The position numbers were made by a program, and so were the translations under genes. A stretch of 7,535 nt of DNA from Pseudomonadota bacterium (GTDB taxonomy: Bacteria; Pseudomonadota; Gammaproteobacteria; Burkholderiales; Rhodocyclaceae), in assembly GCA_030917225.1 (NCBI GenBank), contig JAUPVD010000403.1, positions 1 through 7,535 on the forward strand, read 5' to 3'. Each line of letters opens with the position of its first letter. The stretch's first letter is position 1. Below, piece after piece: positions 1-6,747 of this stretch. The notes beneath the pieces are model-generated. The model made no database searches. It worked only from the letters and a program-made list of their open reading frames with translations, and had not been told where the DNA came from.

Positions 1-98
1 ACCAGCGGATGCCAGCGCTTCGGCTCGCCGAGCAGGCGATCCAGCGTGGCGCCGGCCATGGCGAAAAGGGGCAGCAGGATGGGGGTGGGAAGCGACAA
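1..98 (-). CDS. cbiB: CbiB/CobD, adenosylcobinamide-phosphate synthase (N-terminal fragment)
   Basis: Membrane enzyme that joins adenosylcobyric acid to the aminopropanol (phosphate) arm to give adenosylcobinamide (phosphate). Only about 32 N-terminal residues lie in the window; the gene continues past the left edge. Read on the minus strand, the fragment is a hydrophobic helix ([14 protein letters not shown]) followed by [15 protein letters not shown]. This matches the family's signature first segment, a membrane helix followed by a D..(L/I)(L/I)G(D/E)P..W.HP block. No ATG precedes the helix, so I chose TTG at 98-96, which keeps the whole first membrane segment. An in-frame ATG at 59-57 would give a shorter protein that loses most of that helix. 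Neither start has a good Shine-Dalgarno sequence. The gene is divergent from cobQ, which supplies its substrate. The family call is firm; the exact start is uncertain. Confidence 0.85.
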   Translation of the reverse strand, partial: MSLPTPILLPLFAMAGATLDRLLGEPKRWHPL

Positions 99-128
99 GG
101 CGGGACAACCGGAATTGGGCGAGTGCGG

Positions 129-158
129 ATTTTACCGCGCGCGCGGGGTCGCAGTCAG
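129..158 (-). promoter_or_regulatory. Candidate promoter for cbiB
   Basis: On the minus strand a -10-like TAAAAT (134-129) is preceded, after an 18-nt spacer, by a -35-like CTGACT (158-153, four of six consensus bases). The predicted transcript start near 122 would leave a leader of roughly 24 nt before the TTG start. The spacer contains the 12-bp palindrome at 135-146. This is a motif-level call only. Confidence 0.4.
135..146. repeat. 12-bp perfect palindrome CCGCGCGCGCGG
   Basis: A perfect self-complementary run of alternating C and G lies in the cbiB-cobQ intergenic region, inside the spacer of the proposed cbiB promoter. It could be an operator or simply a GC-rich low-complexity run; the sequence alone does not decide. 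Confidence 0.5.
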
Positions 159-186
159 AACAGGGTCGGGCGCCAACGGGCGGACG

Positions 187-207
187 TGCGAAAATGCTCC
201 CTTCGCA
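187..207 (+). promoter_or_regulatory. Candidate cobQ promoter element with a small inverted repeat
   Basis: TGC followed by GAAAAT (190-195) resembles an extended -10 element and would start transcription near 202, about 29 nt before the cobQ ATG. No convincing -35 is visible. The same stretch forms an inverted repeat, TGCGAA (187-192) and TTCGCA (202-207), with a 9-nt spacer. It could be a protein-binding site or a weak 5' hairpin. Confidence 0.3.
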
Positions 208-230
208 TTGCACCTCATCGCACCCATTCC

Positions 231-1691
231 ATGCCCGCCACCCCTACCCTGATGGTTCAAGGCTGCACCTCCGACGCCGGCAAGAGCACGCTGGTCGCCG
301 CGCTGTGTCGCATTCTCAAGCGACGCGGTATCCGCGTGGCACCGTTCAAGCCGCAGAACATGGCGCTCAACTCGGCGGTCACCGTCGACGGCGGCGAGAT
401 CGGCCGGGCGCAGGCGCTGCAGGCGCTGGCGGCCGGCCTCGAACCGCACACCGACTTCAACCCGGTGTTGTTGAAGCCGAACACCGACAAGCGGGCACAG
501 GTCATCATCCACGGCAAGGCGCTGCAGGATTTCGACGCGGTGGCCTATCACGAGTACAAGCCACGGGCGATGAAGGCAGTGCTCGAATCCTACGAGCGAC
601 TTTGCGCGCAATACGAATGCGTGGTCGTCGAGGGGGCCGGCAGCCCGGCCGAGATCAACCTGCGCGACCGCGACATCGCCAACATGGGCTTTGCCGAGGC
701 CGTCGACTGCCCGGTGATCCTGATCGCCGACATCGACCGCGGTGGTGTCTTTGCACATCTGGTCGGCACGCTGGACCTGCTCTCGCCGTCGGAACAGGCA
801 CGGGTGAAGGGCTTCGTCATCAACCGTTTTCGCGGCGACATCACGCTGCTCGAATCGGGGCTGACCTGGCTGGAAGAGCGCACCGGCAAACCGGTGATCG
901 GCGTACTGCCCTACCTGCACGGCCTGTATCTGGATGCCGAGGATGCGCTGCCGCGCGGCGCCGAGAAGAAGGGTGCGACGAAGCTGAAGGTGATCGCCCC
1001 AGCCTTTCCGCGCATCTCCAACCACAACGACCTCGACCCGCTGCGCTTCCACCCCGAAGTCGATTTCCGCTTCATCGGCCCGAACGAGCCGCCTCCCCCT
1101 GCCGACCTGATCGTGCTGCCCGGCTCGAAGGCCGTGCAGGCCGACCTTGCCTGGTTGCGTGCCAACGGCTGGGAGCCGGCGATCCACAAGCACCTGCGCT
1201 ACGGCGGCAAGTTGATCGGCATCTGCGGTGGTTTCCAGATGCTGGGCAAGACGCTGCACGACCCGCTCGGGCTGGAAGGCAAGCCCGGCAGCAGCGAAGG
1301 TCTTGGCCTGCTCGATTGCGAGACGATGCTGGAAGCGGAAAAGCAGTTGAAGAATGTGACTGGCACCCTGAACCTGCCGGGCCAGCCGGCGGTGAAGGGC
1401 TACGAGATTCACATGGGGGTCACATCGGGCCTGGCGCTAGCCACGCCGGCAGCGTCTCTCGACGGCGCCGGTGACGGCGCAATTTCGGCCGACGGCGCTA
1501 TTCTCGCCACCTACTGCCACGGCCTGTTCGACGCCCCGGAAGCACTGGCCGCGCTGCTGCAGTGGGCCGGTGCCGACATTGCCGACACCCACTTCGATGC
1601 TGCCACGCGGCGTGAAGCCGACATCGACCGCCTGGCCGATGCAGTGGATCAGGCGTTCAGGTGGGAGAAGCTAGAAGGACTGCTGCCTTAA
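231..1691 (+). CDS. cobQ: Cobyric acid synthase (glutamine-hydrolysing)
   Basis: Cytoplasmic amidotransferase that amidates the b, d, e and g carboxylates of adenosylcobyrinic acid a,c-diamide using glutamine and ATP. The 486-residue product has the usual family length and both expected domains. The N-terminal synthetase domain shows the P-loop-like [10 protein letters not shown] (11-20), KPQNMALNS (40-48) and [11 protein letters not shown] (134-144). The C-terminal class I glutaminase domain has its nucleophile Cys332 in [10 protein letters not shown] and a candidate catalytic His430 in YCHGLF. The start at 231 is preferred because homology begins at [12 protein letters not shown]. The frame stays open further upstream, but that stretch overlaps the cbiB coding sequence and its promoter region and encodes nothing family-like. 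No good Shine-Dalgarno sequence precedes the ATG. The gene is divergent from cbiB and converges on the zinc-ribbon gene with 16 bp between stops. No missing catalytic residue or frameshift was seen. Confidence 0.98.
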   Translation: MPATPTLMVQGCTSDAGKSTLVAALCRILKRRGIRVAPFKPQNMALNSAVTVDGGEIGRAQALQALAAGLEPHTDFNPVLLKPNTDKRAQVIIHGKALQDFDAVAYHEYKPRAMKAVLESYERLCAQYECVVVEGAGSPAEINLRDRDIANMGFAEAVDCPVILIADIDRGGVFAHLVGTLDLLSPSEQARVKGFVINRFRGDITLLESGLTWLEERTGKPVIGVLPYLHGLYLDAEDALPRGAEKKGATKLKVIAPAFPRISNHNDLDPLRFHPEVDFRFIGPNEPPPPADLIVLPGSKAVQADLAWLRANGWEPAIHKHLRYGGKLIGICGGFQMLGKTLHDPLGLEGKPGSSEGLGLLDCETMLEAEKQLKNVTGTLNLPGQPAVKGYEIHMGVTSGLALATPAASLDGAGDGAISADGAILATYCHGLFDAPEALAALLQWAGADIADTHFDAATRREADIDRLADAVDQAFRWEKLEGLLP

Positions 1692-1707
1692 TCGTACCCT
1701 GGCGCCC

Positions 1708-2754
1708 TCAGGCCTTGCCTTCCGCCGCTGCCGCACCGCAGGCGTGGCAGAAGCGTGCGAACGCACTCTTGCGCGCCTGGCACTGGCCGCACTGATCGTA
1801 GAGGCAGATGCCGCAGTGCGGGCAGAAATCGATGCTGACATTGGTCAGGTCGACGGCACGTTCGCAGCCCGGGCAAACCTTCTTCGCCAGGCGGGCAAGC
1901 GCAGTGTCGTAAGAGAGTTCCTTGCGCCGTTCAACATCGGGCAACGCCTCGGCCAGCTTCTGCTTTTCGAGGTAGCGGTTCAGCGCCAGAATGGCATAGC
2001 GGCCGACCAGTGCGGTGATGACGATGCCGACGATGTAGCGAACGTAGCCCCCGTAACTGGGCAGGTAAGGCACCAGTTCAACGAAGAAGGCAAACAGGGC
2101 AAAGTAGATGAAGCCCCAGACGAACGGCCACCAGGTGCTCTGCCGCTTCTTTGCGAACAGCCAGCCGGCAACGCCGAGCAGCGGCAGGGTCAGCGCCAGT
2201 CGATAGAGGAAGACGCGCAGCTCCTGGCTGCGCTGGGCGGCGGCATAGACATCGCCGGCGGCGCGCTGCAGTTCGGATAGTTCGCGCTGGGCCCGCGCTG
2301 CGGACTGACGCGCATCGAGCGCCACCTGTTGCTGCCGCTCGACCTCGGAGAGCGCCTTGCGCTCGGCCGCCTTCAACTCCTCCAGTGCCCGCGTGCGGGC
2401 GATCAGCTCCGGGTCCTGTTCCGAGCGCTGGGTAACACTGCGCGTTGCCAGCCAGCCGTTGAAGGTCTCTCGTGCCGTCGCCGAATTGGCGCGTGCCGCA
2501 TTGTGCTTGAGCTGCGCCTGATCCAGCGACTCCTGCGCCACGCGCCGCGTTTCCTCGGTCTGGCGAATCTCGGTACGCACCTTTTCGGCTTGCGGCTTGT
2601 CGATGAAATCCTCGAGCATCAGGTGATGCTCGACCTTGGGCAGATTGCGCACCACGGTTCCGCCAAGGCCGATCAGGAAACTGGCAAAAACAAAGGCCAC
2701 GATCCACAAACCGAAACGGAACCATTTTTCCGAAAGCCGCAGGGCCTTGCTCAT
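1708..2754 (-). CDS. Membrane-anchored coiled-coil protein with C-terminal double zinc ribbon (unknown function)
   Basis: I do not recognise a named family. The 348-residue product has a basic N-terminus, membrane helix 1 (about 14-36), and a long Gln/Glu/Arg/Ala-rich coiled-coil segment (about 55-180). Three more helices follow (about 181-201, 208-228, 236-258). The tail carries two four-cysteine modules: Cys294/297 with Cys311/314, and Cys322/325 with Cys336/339. Positive charges at the N-terminus and in KKRQ after helix 2 suggest that both ends are cytoplasmic and the coiled coil is periplasmic; this is inference. ATG at 2754 is chosen because AGGAG lies 9 nt upstream. A TTG directly before it (2757) would add one residue. 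It is the last gene of the minus-strand block, 50 nt behind the 68-residue gene. Paired zinc ribbons often mediate protein or nucleic-acid contacts, but no activity is claimed. Confidence 0.9.
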   Translation of the reverse strand: MSKALRLSEKWFRFGLWIVAFVFASFLIGLGGTVVRNLPKVEHHLMLEDFIDKPQAEKVRTEIRQTEETRRVAQESLDQAQLKHNAARANSATARETFNGWLATRSVTQRSEQDPELIARTRALEELKAAERKALSEVERQQQVALDARQSAARAQRELSELQRAAGDVYAAAQRSQELRVFLYRLALTLPLLGVAGWLFAKKRQSTWWPFVWGFIYFALFAFFVELVPYLPSYGGYVRYIVGIVITALVGRYAILALNRYLEKQKLAEALPDVERRKELSYDTALARLAKKVCPGCERAVDLTNVSIDFCPHCGICLYDQCGQCQARKSAFARFCHACGAAAAEGKA

Positions 2755-2763
2755 CAATCATTG

Positions 2764-2768
2764 CTCCT
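2764..2768 (-). promoter_or_regulatory. Shine-Dalgarno AGGAG for the zinc-ribbon gene
   Basis: AGGAG on the minus strand lies 9 nt before ATG 2754 and 6 nt before the adjacent TTG 2757. It fixes initiation to this pair of codons. ATG is preferred by codon strength. Confidence 0.7.
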
Positions 2769-2804
2769 GGTGAAATCGCATTCTGCTGCCTGTGCAGGAT
2801 TACC

Positions 2805-3011
2805 CTAGCGGCCCATATGCTGCAATATCGTGTGCAAGCGTTCAGCAGCATGCGTGGCTTCCGGGTCGTTTTCCGTCAGCTTCAGCACTTCTCCCCAGTT
2901 GATATAGCGATCCAGCCGAGCCAAAGCCTTGGCATTGGCCGAATCCACCTTGATATCCAGCGCATGTGCATCGCCGCTACCTTCCAGCCGATATTCAAAC
3001 AAGCCCCGCAT
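2805..3011 (-). CDS. Hypothetical 68-residue protein
   Basis: A small gene of unrecognised family, encoding a predicted soluble protein with no signal peptide, membrane helix or cysteine motif. The N-terminal third (MRGLFEYRLEGSGDAHALDI) looks like a beta-hairpin-forming segment. The rest is charged and probably helical, with INWGEVLKL in the middle and a His-rich helical end. It has a clear Shine-Dalgarno sequence, GGAGA (3022-3018), 6 nt before ATG 3011. It sits 46 nt behind the receiver-TPR gene and 50 nt ahead of the zinc-ribbon gene, on the same strand. Strand, spacing and ribosome-binding site argue that it is real rather than a chance frame. A role linked to its neighbours is plausible but undocumented in the sequence. 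Confidence 0.75.
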   Translation of the reverse strand: MRGLFEYRLEGSGDAHALDIKVDSANAKALARLDRYINWGEVLKLTENDPEATHAAERLHTILQHMGR

Positions 3012-3017
3012 GTGTTT

Positions 3018-3022
3018 TCTCC
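3018..3022 (-). promoter_or_regulatory. Shine-Dalgarno GGAGA for the 68-residue gene
   Basis: GGAGA on the minus strand is separated from ATG 3011 by an A-rich 6-nt spacer. It is one of the clearest ribosome-binding sites in the window and the main evidence that this short frame is translated. Confidence 0.7.
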
Positions 3023-3057
3023 AATAGGTGGGTCATAAATAAGCAGGCGCCATCTTA

Positions 3058-4419
3058 CTATTCGCCACCCGCCGGTGTTTCATCGTGATGAATCCGTTGC
3101 ATTGCCACCTGCCGCTGGATTTCGCGGAAGTCAGGTTCGCGGCCCTGCAGGGCATACAACTTGCGCACGGCGCCGAAGACTTTCTTGGCATCCTCACCGG
3201 ACATGATCTGCCGCGCCTGAGTATCGGCAAGTTCGCGATCATCCACGGACAGCGCCGCGCGCAGCACGTCCACCCGTGACGCAGTGGGTAGCGGCGACGC
3301 CATCAGGGCAGGGCGCAAACCGGTGAACTTGGGTTTCCCCTTGCCCGGCGAAGCCACAGCAAGCAGGGCGGAAAAGCTGGCCTGCTGGGCCAGATCAAGG
3401 TTCATCACTTCCGACTCGCGCATCAACAGCAGCACTTTTTCCGCAGAAATCAGGTCGCTGGCACCGACATGCGTGCGGGCCAGTGTCAGCTGGTCTTCGG
3501 TGGTTACCGCGCCGGCGACGGTGTCATTGGCAACCACATCGGCCATTGCCGCACGTGCCGTCTCGGTATCGCCATTGAGCTCGGCGGCTTCGGCCAGCAG
3601 GCGCTTGCGCAGGTAGTTGCGCGGCGTTTTTTTTGCCACTTCGTCGAGCACCTTCTGCGCTTCTTCATGCTCGCCCTGCGCCATGCAGATATTGGCCTTG
3701 AGGTCGGCGGCATCGAAGTAGTGCGGTGTACCGGCCACCACCTTCTCGATTTCTTCGCGTGCTTCGGTCAGGCGGTTCTGGCGGTGCAGGGATTTGGCGA
3801 CACCAGCCCGCGCCCAGGGGAACTCGTAGCGTTCGAGGATGCCACGGTAGGCCGCCTCGGCTTTCTCGGCATCGCCGGCGGCAAGGTGCACTTCAGCCTC
3901 CTGACGCAGTGACTCGAAACGATAGTTGCGGCCGGCGTCGCTGTCCTTGGTGGCGGCCAGAATGGCCAGCGCCTTGGCGTATTCCTGCTTGCGCTTCTCG
4001 CGATAGAAAGCGGCGAAGAACTGCTTCTTCGCCGCGATGCGTTCCAGCCGCATGATCAACTTGTCCGGCGAGAACGGCTTGATGATGTAGTCGTCCGGCA
4101 CCAGTTCGACGGCAGCGACGACCTGCTCGTAGGATTGCTCGCCGGTGACCATCATGAAAATGGTTTCATCCGGCAGCAGATTGAAGCGGCGAAGCTCTTC
4201 AAGCAGCTGTTGGCCCGAGCGCCCATCACCGAGCATGTAATCGCACAGGATGATGTCGGGCACGTTGTTGCGGATCTTGAAGATGGCGTCCTGATAGCCC
4301 GGCGCGAACTCTACGGAGAACGCACCTGCGGTCTGGGCGATGGCGCGCAGGCTCTCACGCGCCATCGGCTGATCGTCGATGACGAGGAATCTTTTCTGGC
4401 GGTAGTCGACGGCGGTCAT
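3058..4419 (-). CDS. Response regulator: CheY-like receiver with C-terminal TPR-like repeats
   Basis: A 453-residue cytoplasmic signalling protein. Residues about 9-128 form a complete receiver domain: the acidic pair Asp15/Asp16, phospho-acceptor Asp60 (ILCDYML), Thr92 (MMVTGE) and Lys114 (DYIIKPF). All residues needed for phosphorylation are therefore present. From about 140 the chain is alpha-helical with TPR-like pairs, seen near 168-198 (AGDAEKAEAAYRGIL), 200-230 and 236-265, continuing to about 300. The last 150 residues are helical but less regular. There is no DNA-binding or enzymatic output domain, so the likely output is protein-protein interaction. ATG 4419 is chosen because receiver homology starts just after it and it lies 10 nt beyond the kinase stop. 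The frame continues upstream to 4539 only inside the kinase gene. The kinase directly upstream is the obvious phosphodonor. Its partner is not identifiable from sequence. Confidence 0.96.
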   Translation of the reverse strand: MTAVDYRQKRFLVIDDQPMARESLRAIAQTAGAFSVEFAPGYQDAIFKIRNNVPDIILCDYMLGDGRSGQQLLEELRRFNLLPDETIFMMVTGEQSYEQVVAAVELVPDDYIIKPFSPDKLIMRLERIAAKKQFFAAFYREKRKQEYAKALAILAATKDSDAGRNYRFESLRQEAEVHLAAGDAEKAEAAYRGILERYEFPWARAGVAKSLHRQNRLTEAREEIEKVVAGTPHYFDAADLKANICMAQGEHEEAQKVLDEVAKKTPRNYLRKRLLAEAAELNGDTETARAAMADVVANDTVAGAVTTEDQLTLARTHVGASDLISAEKVLLLMRESEVMNLDLAQQASFSALLAVASPGKGKPKFTGLRPALMASPLPTASRVDVLRAALSVDDRELADTQARQIMSGEDAKKVFGAVRKLYALQGREPDFREIQRQVAMQRIHHDETPAGGE

Positions 4420-4429
4420 TGAGCGTTCT

Positions 4430-5038
4430 TCAGGGCAGGCAGAGTTCGAAGATGGCGCCGCCCAATTCACCACCGTTGGACAGATGCATGCTGCCCTTGC
4501 GCTTCTTCCGTTCGTGCAACGAGGCAATGCGCTCGGCAACGATCAGCCCGGTGCTGCGCCCACCTTCGGGGTCGGCATAGCCTTCACCGTCATCCTCGAC
4601 ACGGAAATAAAGGGTAGTGCCATCACTCCAGGCGCTCAGCCGCACTTTCTTACGGGCATGGCGGCCGGCATTCTGCACGGCATTGTTGAGCACGTCAGTC
4701 ATCAGATCGCGGTCCAGCGGCCACTCGTCGCGCACCGAGCAATTCACTTCCAGTTCGATACCGGTGTGGGCCAGATGCTTCCTCTGGTCGAGGGCAACCT
4801 CGCTGCAGAGATCGTCCACAACCACCGGCACGACAGCCAGCGCCGCATCCTGGCGCAGCAGGTGGTAAGCGGCGAGGGTGCGCGAAAGACGGCCGGAGGC
4901 AGATTCGATGGCGTAGCGGGCTTCCGAGAGATCGATGCCATGCCTGGCCTCGGCCTCGGCAATCTGCGACTCGGCAAAGAAGAGCTGGTTCTTGGTGTCA
5001 TGCACGCCGGAAGCAAGCACGTCGAGCAGATGATGCAT
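4430..5038 (-). CDS. Small cytoplasmic histidine kinase (minimal, no sensor domain)
   Basis: A 202-residue protein with kinase core features only. A candidate phosphorylatable His13 sits in GVHDTKNQLFF, which resembles the H-box pattern HD.KN.L. It is followed by a helical dimerisation-like segment (about 20-65). The ATP-binding HATPase domain shows an N-box (DVLNNAVQNA, 115-124), a G1 box (DDGEG, 149-153) and a G2-like turn (STGLIVAE, 162-169). There is no membrane helix, PAS, GAF or HAMP domain, so the sensing input must come from a partner or an intracellular cue. ATG 5038 is chosen because a strong GGAGG/GGAGGGG tract lies directly before it. ATG 5053 would place that tract inside the gene and has no ribosome-binding site of its own. 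The gene lies 37 nt behind cobU and 10 nt ahead of the receiver-TPR gene, its likely phosphotransfer partner. Confidence 0.92.
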   Translation of the reverse strand: MHHLLDVLASGVHDTKNQLFFAESQIAEAEARHGIDLSEARYAIESASGRLSRTLAAYHLLRQDAALAVVPVVVDDLCSEVALDQRKHLAHTGIELEVNCSVRDEWPLDRDLMTDVLNNAVQNAGRHARKKVRLSAWSDGTTLYFRVEDDGEGYADPEGGRSTGLIVAERIASLHERKKRKGSMHLSNGGELGGAIFELCLP

Positions 5039-5040
5039 AG

Positions 5041-5051
5041 CCCCTCCCTCC
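5041..5051 (-). promoter_or_regulatory. Strong purine Shine-Dalgarno tract that decides the kinase start
   Basis: The minus strand reads GGAGGGAGGGG at 5051-5041. Its GGAGG core is 8 nt before ATG 5038, with a second GGAGG closer in. This makes ATG 5038 a better start than ATG 5053, which lies immediately upstream and overlaps the tract. Confidence 0.75.
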
Positions 5052-5075
5052 ATTGGGTATTTGCGCAGCTTACCC

Positions 5076-5621
5076 TTACTTGAGCACCAGCGGCAGCCCG
5101 GCGGCGACCAGCGTCACCCGGTCGCACGCGGCAGCGACACGCTGGTTGAGGCGCCCCTGCTCGTCGGAGAAACAGCGCGAGATCGGATGCATGGGCACGA
5201 TGCCCCAGCCGACTTCGTTGGAAACGAGGGTGATCCAGCCGGGCAGTTGCGGCAGGGTGGCGATCAGCGCATCGGTTTCCGCCGCCAGCAACGAGCAGTT
5301 GATCGCTTCATTAGCCTCGGCCTGGCGCGCTGCCTCACCGGCGAAGAGCAGGTTCGAGAGCCACAACGTCAGGCAGTCAACAACGAGGCATGTGTCCTTG
5401 GCGGCGTTCGCCTGCAGCGCGGCCGCCAGCTGCAAGGGAGCTTCAACCAGCCCCCAGTCGGCCGGGCGGCGAGCCCGATGATGGGCGATGCGGCGCTCCA
5501 TTTCGGCATCCCGGATTTCGGCAGTCGCCACATAGACGACACGCAAGCCACTGCCCCGCGCATGTTTTTCCGCCAGCGCACTCTTGCCCGAACGGGCGCC
5601 ACCGATGACAAGTTCTCTCAT
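5076..5621 (-). CDS. cobU: Adenosylcobinamide kinase / adenosylcobinamide-phosphate guanylyltransferase
   Basis: Bifunctional cytoplasmic enzyme that phosphorylates adenosylcobinamide and then transfers GMP from GTP to give adenosyl-GDP-cobinamide, the substrate of CobS. The 181-residue product is of normal length. It has the Walker A motif GGARSGKS (7-14), the VVYVATAE strand, and the RIAHHRARRP segment in which His47 aligns with the guanylylated histidine of the Salmonella enzyme. VDCLTLWLSNLL, VSNEVGWGIVP and the C-terminal DEQGRLNQRVA segment are also present. In the Pseudomonas/Rhodobacter nomenclature this enzyme is CobP. The ATG at 5621 fits the family start exactly but has no Shine-Dalgarno sequence. 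The gene is divergent from cobT by 64 bp and may lead the minus-strand block that continues into the kinase gene 37 nt downstream. Confidence 0.98.
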   Translation of the reverse strand: MRELVIGGARSGKSALAEKHARGSGLRVVYVATAEIRDAEMERRIAHHRARRPADWGLVEAPLQLAAALQANAAKDTCLVVDCLTLWLSNLLFAGEAARQAEANEAINCSLLAAETDALIATLPQLPGWITLVSNEVGWGIVPMHPISRCFSDEQGRLNQRVAAACDRVTLVAAGLPLVLK

Positions 5622-5627
5622 GGGTCA

Positions 5628-5656
5628 AAAATAGCACAGGTGGGGCGCCGGTATAA
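5628..5656 (-). promoter_or_regulatory. Candidate cobU promoter (possibly leaderless)
   Basis: On the minus strand TGC followed by TATTTT (5633-5628) looks like an extended -10 element. Six nucleotides separate it from ATG 5621, so transcription could begin at or next to the start codon, which agrees with the missing Shine-Dalgarno sequence. The -35 position (TTATAC, 5656-5651) matches poorly and overlaps the cobT -10 on the other strand. Confidence 0.35.
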
Positions 5657-5657
5657 T
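5652..5657 (+). promoter_or_regulatory. Consensus -10 box TATAAT upstream of cobT
   Basis: A perfect TATAAT lies 28 nt before the cobT ATG, predicting a leader of about 21 nt. No good -35 hexamer is found 16-18 nt upstream, so an activator or a weak promoter is possible. No B12-box or riboswitch-sized leader fits between it and the gene. Confidence 0.55.
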
Positions 5658-5685
5658 TCGTCCTTCCTTTTCAGGCAGACCTTCC

Positions 5686-6747
5686 ATGAGTTTTCAAATT
5701 GCCCGCCCCGATACCGGGCTGACCGCCGCCCTGCAGCACAAGATCGATTTGAAGACCAAGCCGCAGGGCGCACTCGGCCAACTGGAGCGCCTCGCGCTGC
5801 AGGTCGGCCTGATCCAGCAGACACTGACGCCGGCGCTCGATGCGCCGCACATCGCCGTCTTTGCCGGCGACCACGGCGCGGCCAGGGCTGGCGTTTCGGC
5901 CTTCCCGCAGGACGTGACCTGGCAGATGGTGGAAAACTTCCTCACCGGCGGTGCTGCCATCAACGTCTTCGCCCGCGCCAACGGCCTCGGGCTGAAGGTG
6001 GTCGACGCCGGCGTTGCCCGCGACTTCGGGGAGCGCGACGGACTGATCGACGCCAAGGTGGCGCCGGGCACCCGCAACTACATCGAGGAAGCGGCGATGA
6101 CGCCGGCCGAACGCGACACGGCAATTGCCCGCGGCGCGGCGCTGGCGCGCGAACTGGCGGCCAGCGGCTGCAAGGTGCTCGGCTTTGGCGAAATGGGCAT
6201 CGGCAACACCGCCGCCGCTTCGCTGATCACCCACTACCTGACCGGCACCCCGCTCGATGAATGCATCGGCCGCGGCACCGGCCTCGACGACCCCGGCCTG
6301 ACGCGCAAACGCGCACTGCTCAAGCAGGCTGCCGAACGCGCCGGCCTGCCGGCAGACGCCAAGGGCAGCAGCGAACATGCGCAAACGGTGCTGGCCGAGT
6401 TCGGCGGTTTCGAGATCGCCATGATGGCCGGCGCCATGCTCGGTGCGGCAGAAGCCGGCATGGTGCTGCTGATCGACGGCTTCATCGTCGGCTCGGCTTT
6501 CCTTGTTGCCGCGCGCATCGAACCGTATATCCTGCCCTACGCCGTGTTCTGCCACCGCTCGGCCGAACCGGGCCATCAGGCGCAGTTGAAAGCGCTCGAC
6601 GCCGAGCCGCTGATCGACCTTGGCCTGCGCCTCGGCGAAGGCACCGGCGCGGCGCTGGCCTGGCCGCTGGTCAAGGCTGCGGCAGCCTTCCTCAACGAGA
6701 TGGCCAGTTTTGAATCGGCCGGGGTTTCGGAACGGACCGAAAAATGA
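5686..6747 (+). CDS. cobT: Nicotinate-nucleotide:dimethylbenzimidazole phosphoribosyltransferase
   Basis: Cytoplasmic enzyme that transfers phosphoribose from nicotinate mononucleotide to the lower-ligand base (typically 5,6-dimethylbenzimidazole), giving alpha-ribazole phosphate for CobS. The 353-residue product is full length. It shows KTKPQGALG (23-31), FAGDHG (59-64), the [11 protein letters not shown] segment (84-94), [10 protein letters not shown] (166-175), GRGTGLDD (195-202) and LGEGTGAA, in which Glu318 aligns with the catalytic glutamate (Glu317) of Salmonella CobT. ATG 5686 fits the family N-terminus; its Shine-Dalgarno sequence is weak. The gene is divergent from cobU and is followed by cobS in the same direction, as expected for partners in nucleotide-loop assembly. 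The stop codon at 6745-6747 abuts the inverted-repeat element, and the last residues (SERTEK) look like ordinary tail sequence. It is equivalent to CobU in the Pseudomonas nomenclature. Confidence 0.98.
   Translation: MSFQIARPDTGLTAALQHKIDLKTKPQGALGQLERLALQVGLIQQTLTPALDAPHIAVFAGDHGAARAGVSAFPQDVTWQMVENFLTGGAAINVFARANGLGLKVVDAGVARDFGERDGLIDAKVAPGTRNYIEEAAMTPAERDTAIARGAALARELAASGCKVLGFGEMGIGNTAAASLITHYLTGTPLDECIGRGTGLDDPGLTRKRALLKQAAERAGLPADAKGSSEHAQTVLAEFGGFEIAMMAGAMLGAAEAGMVLLIDGFIVGSAFLVAARIEPYILPYAVFCHRSAEPGHQAQLKALDAEPLIDLGLRLGEGTGAALAWPLVKAAAAFLNEMASFESAGVSERTEK

Noticed and set aside
9..230. N-terminal extension of cobQ by 74 codons
   Set aside because: The stretch overlaps cbiB coding sequence on the other strand and the shared promoter region, and it encodes low-complexity Gly/Arg/Gln sequence unlike CobQ. 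Homology starts at 231.
132..1412. Long minus-strand open frame opposite cobQ
   Set aside because: Its translation is Arg/Gln/Val/Asp-rich antisense composition with no domain signature. It is a shadow of a GC-rich real gene.
1692..1707. Bidirectional terminator between cobQ and the zinc-ribbon gene
   Set aside because: Only 16 bp separate the stops and no GC stem with a T tract could be found.
3600..3634. Plus-strand intrinsic terminator suggested by the T8 run
   Set aside because: The run follows only a 4-bp GCGC stem and lies antisense within a conserved coding region.
4420..4539. N-terminal extension of the receiver-TPR protein
   Set aside because: The added 40 residues overlap the 3' end of the kinase gene in another frame and have no receiver homology. 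ATG 4419 is the natural start.
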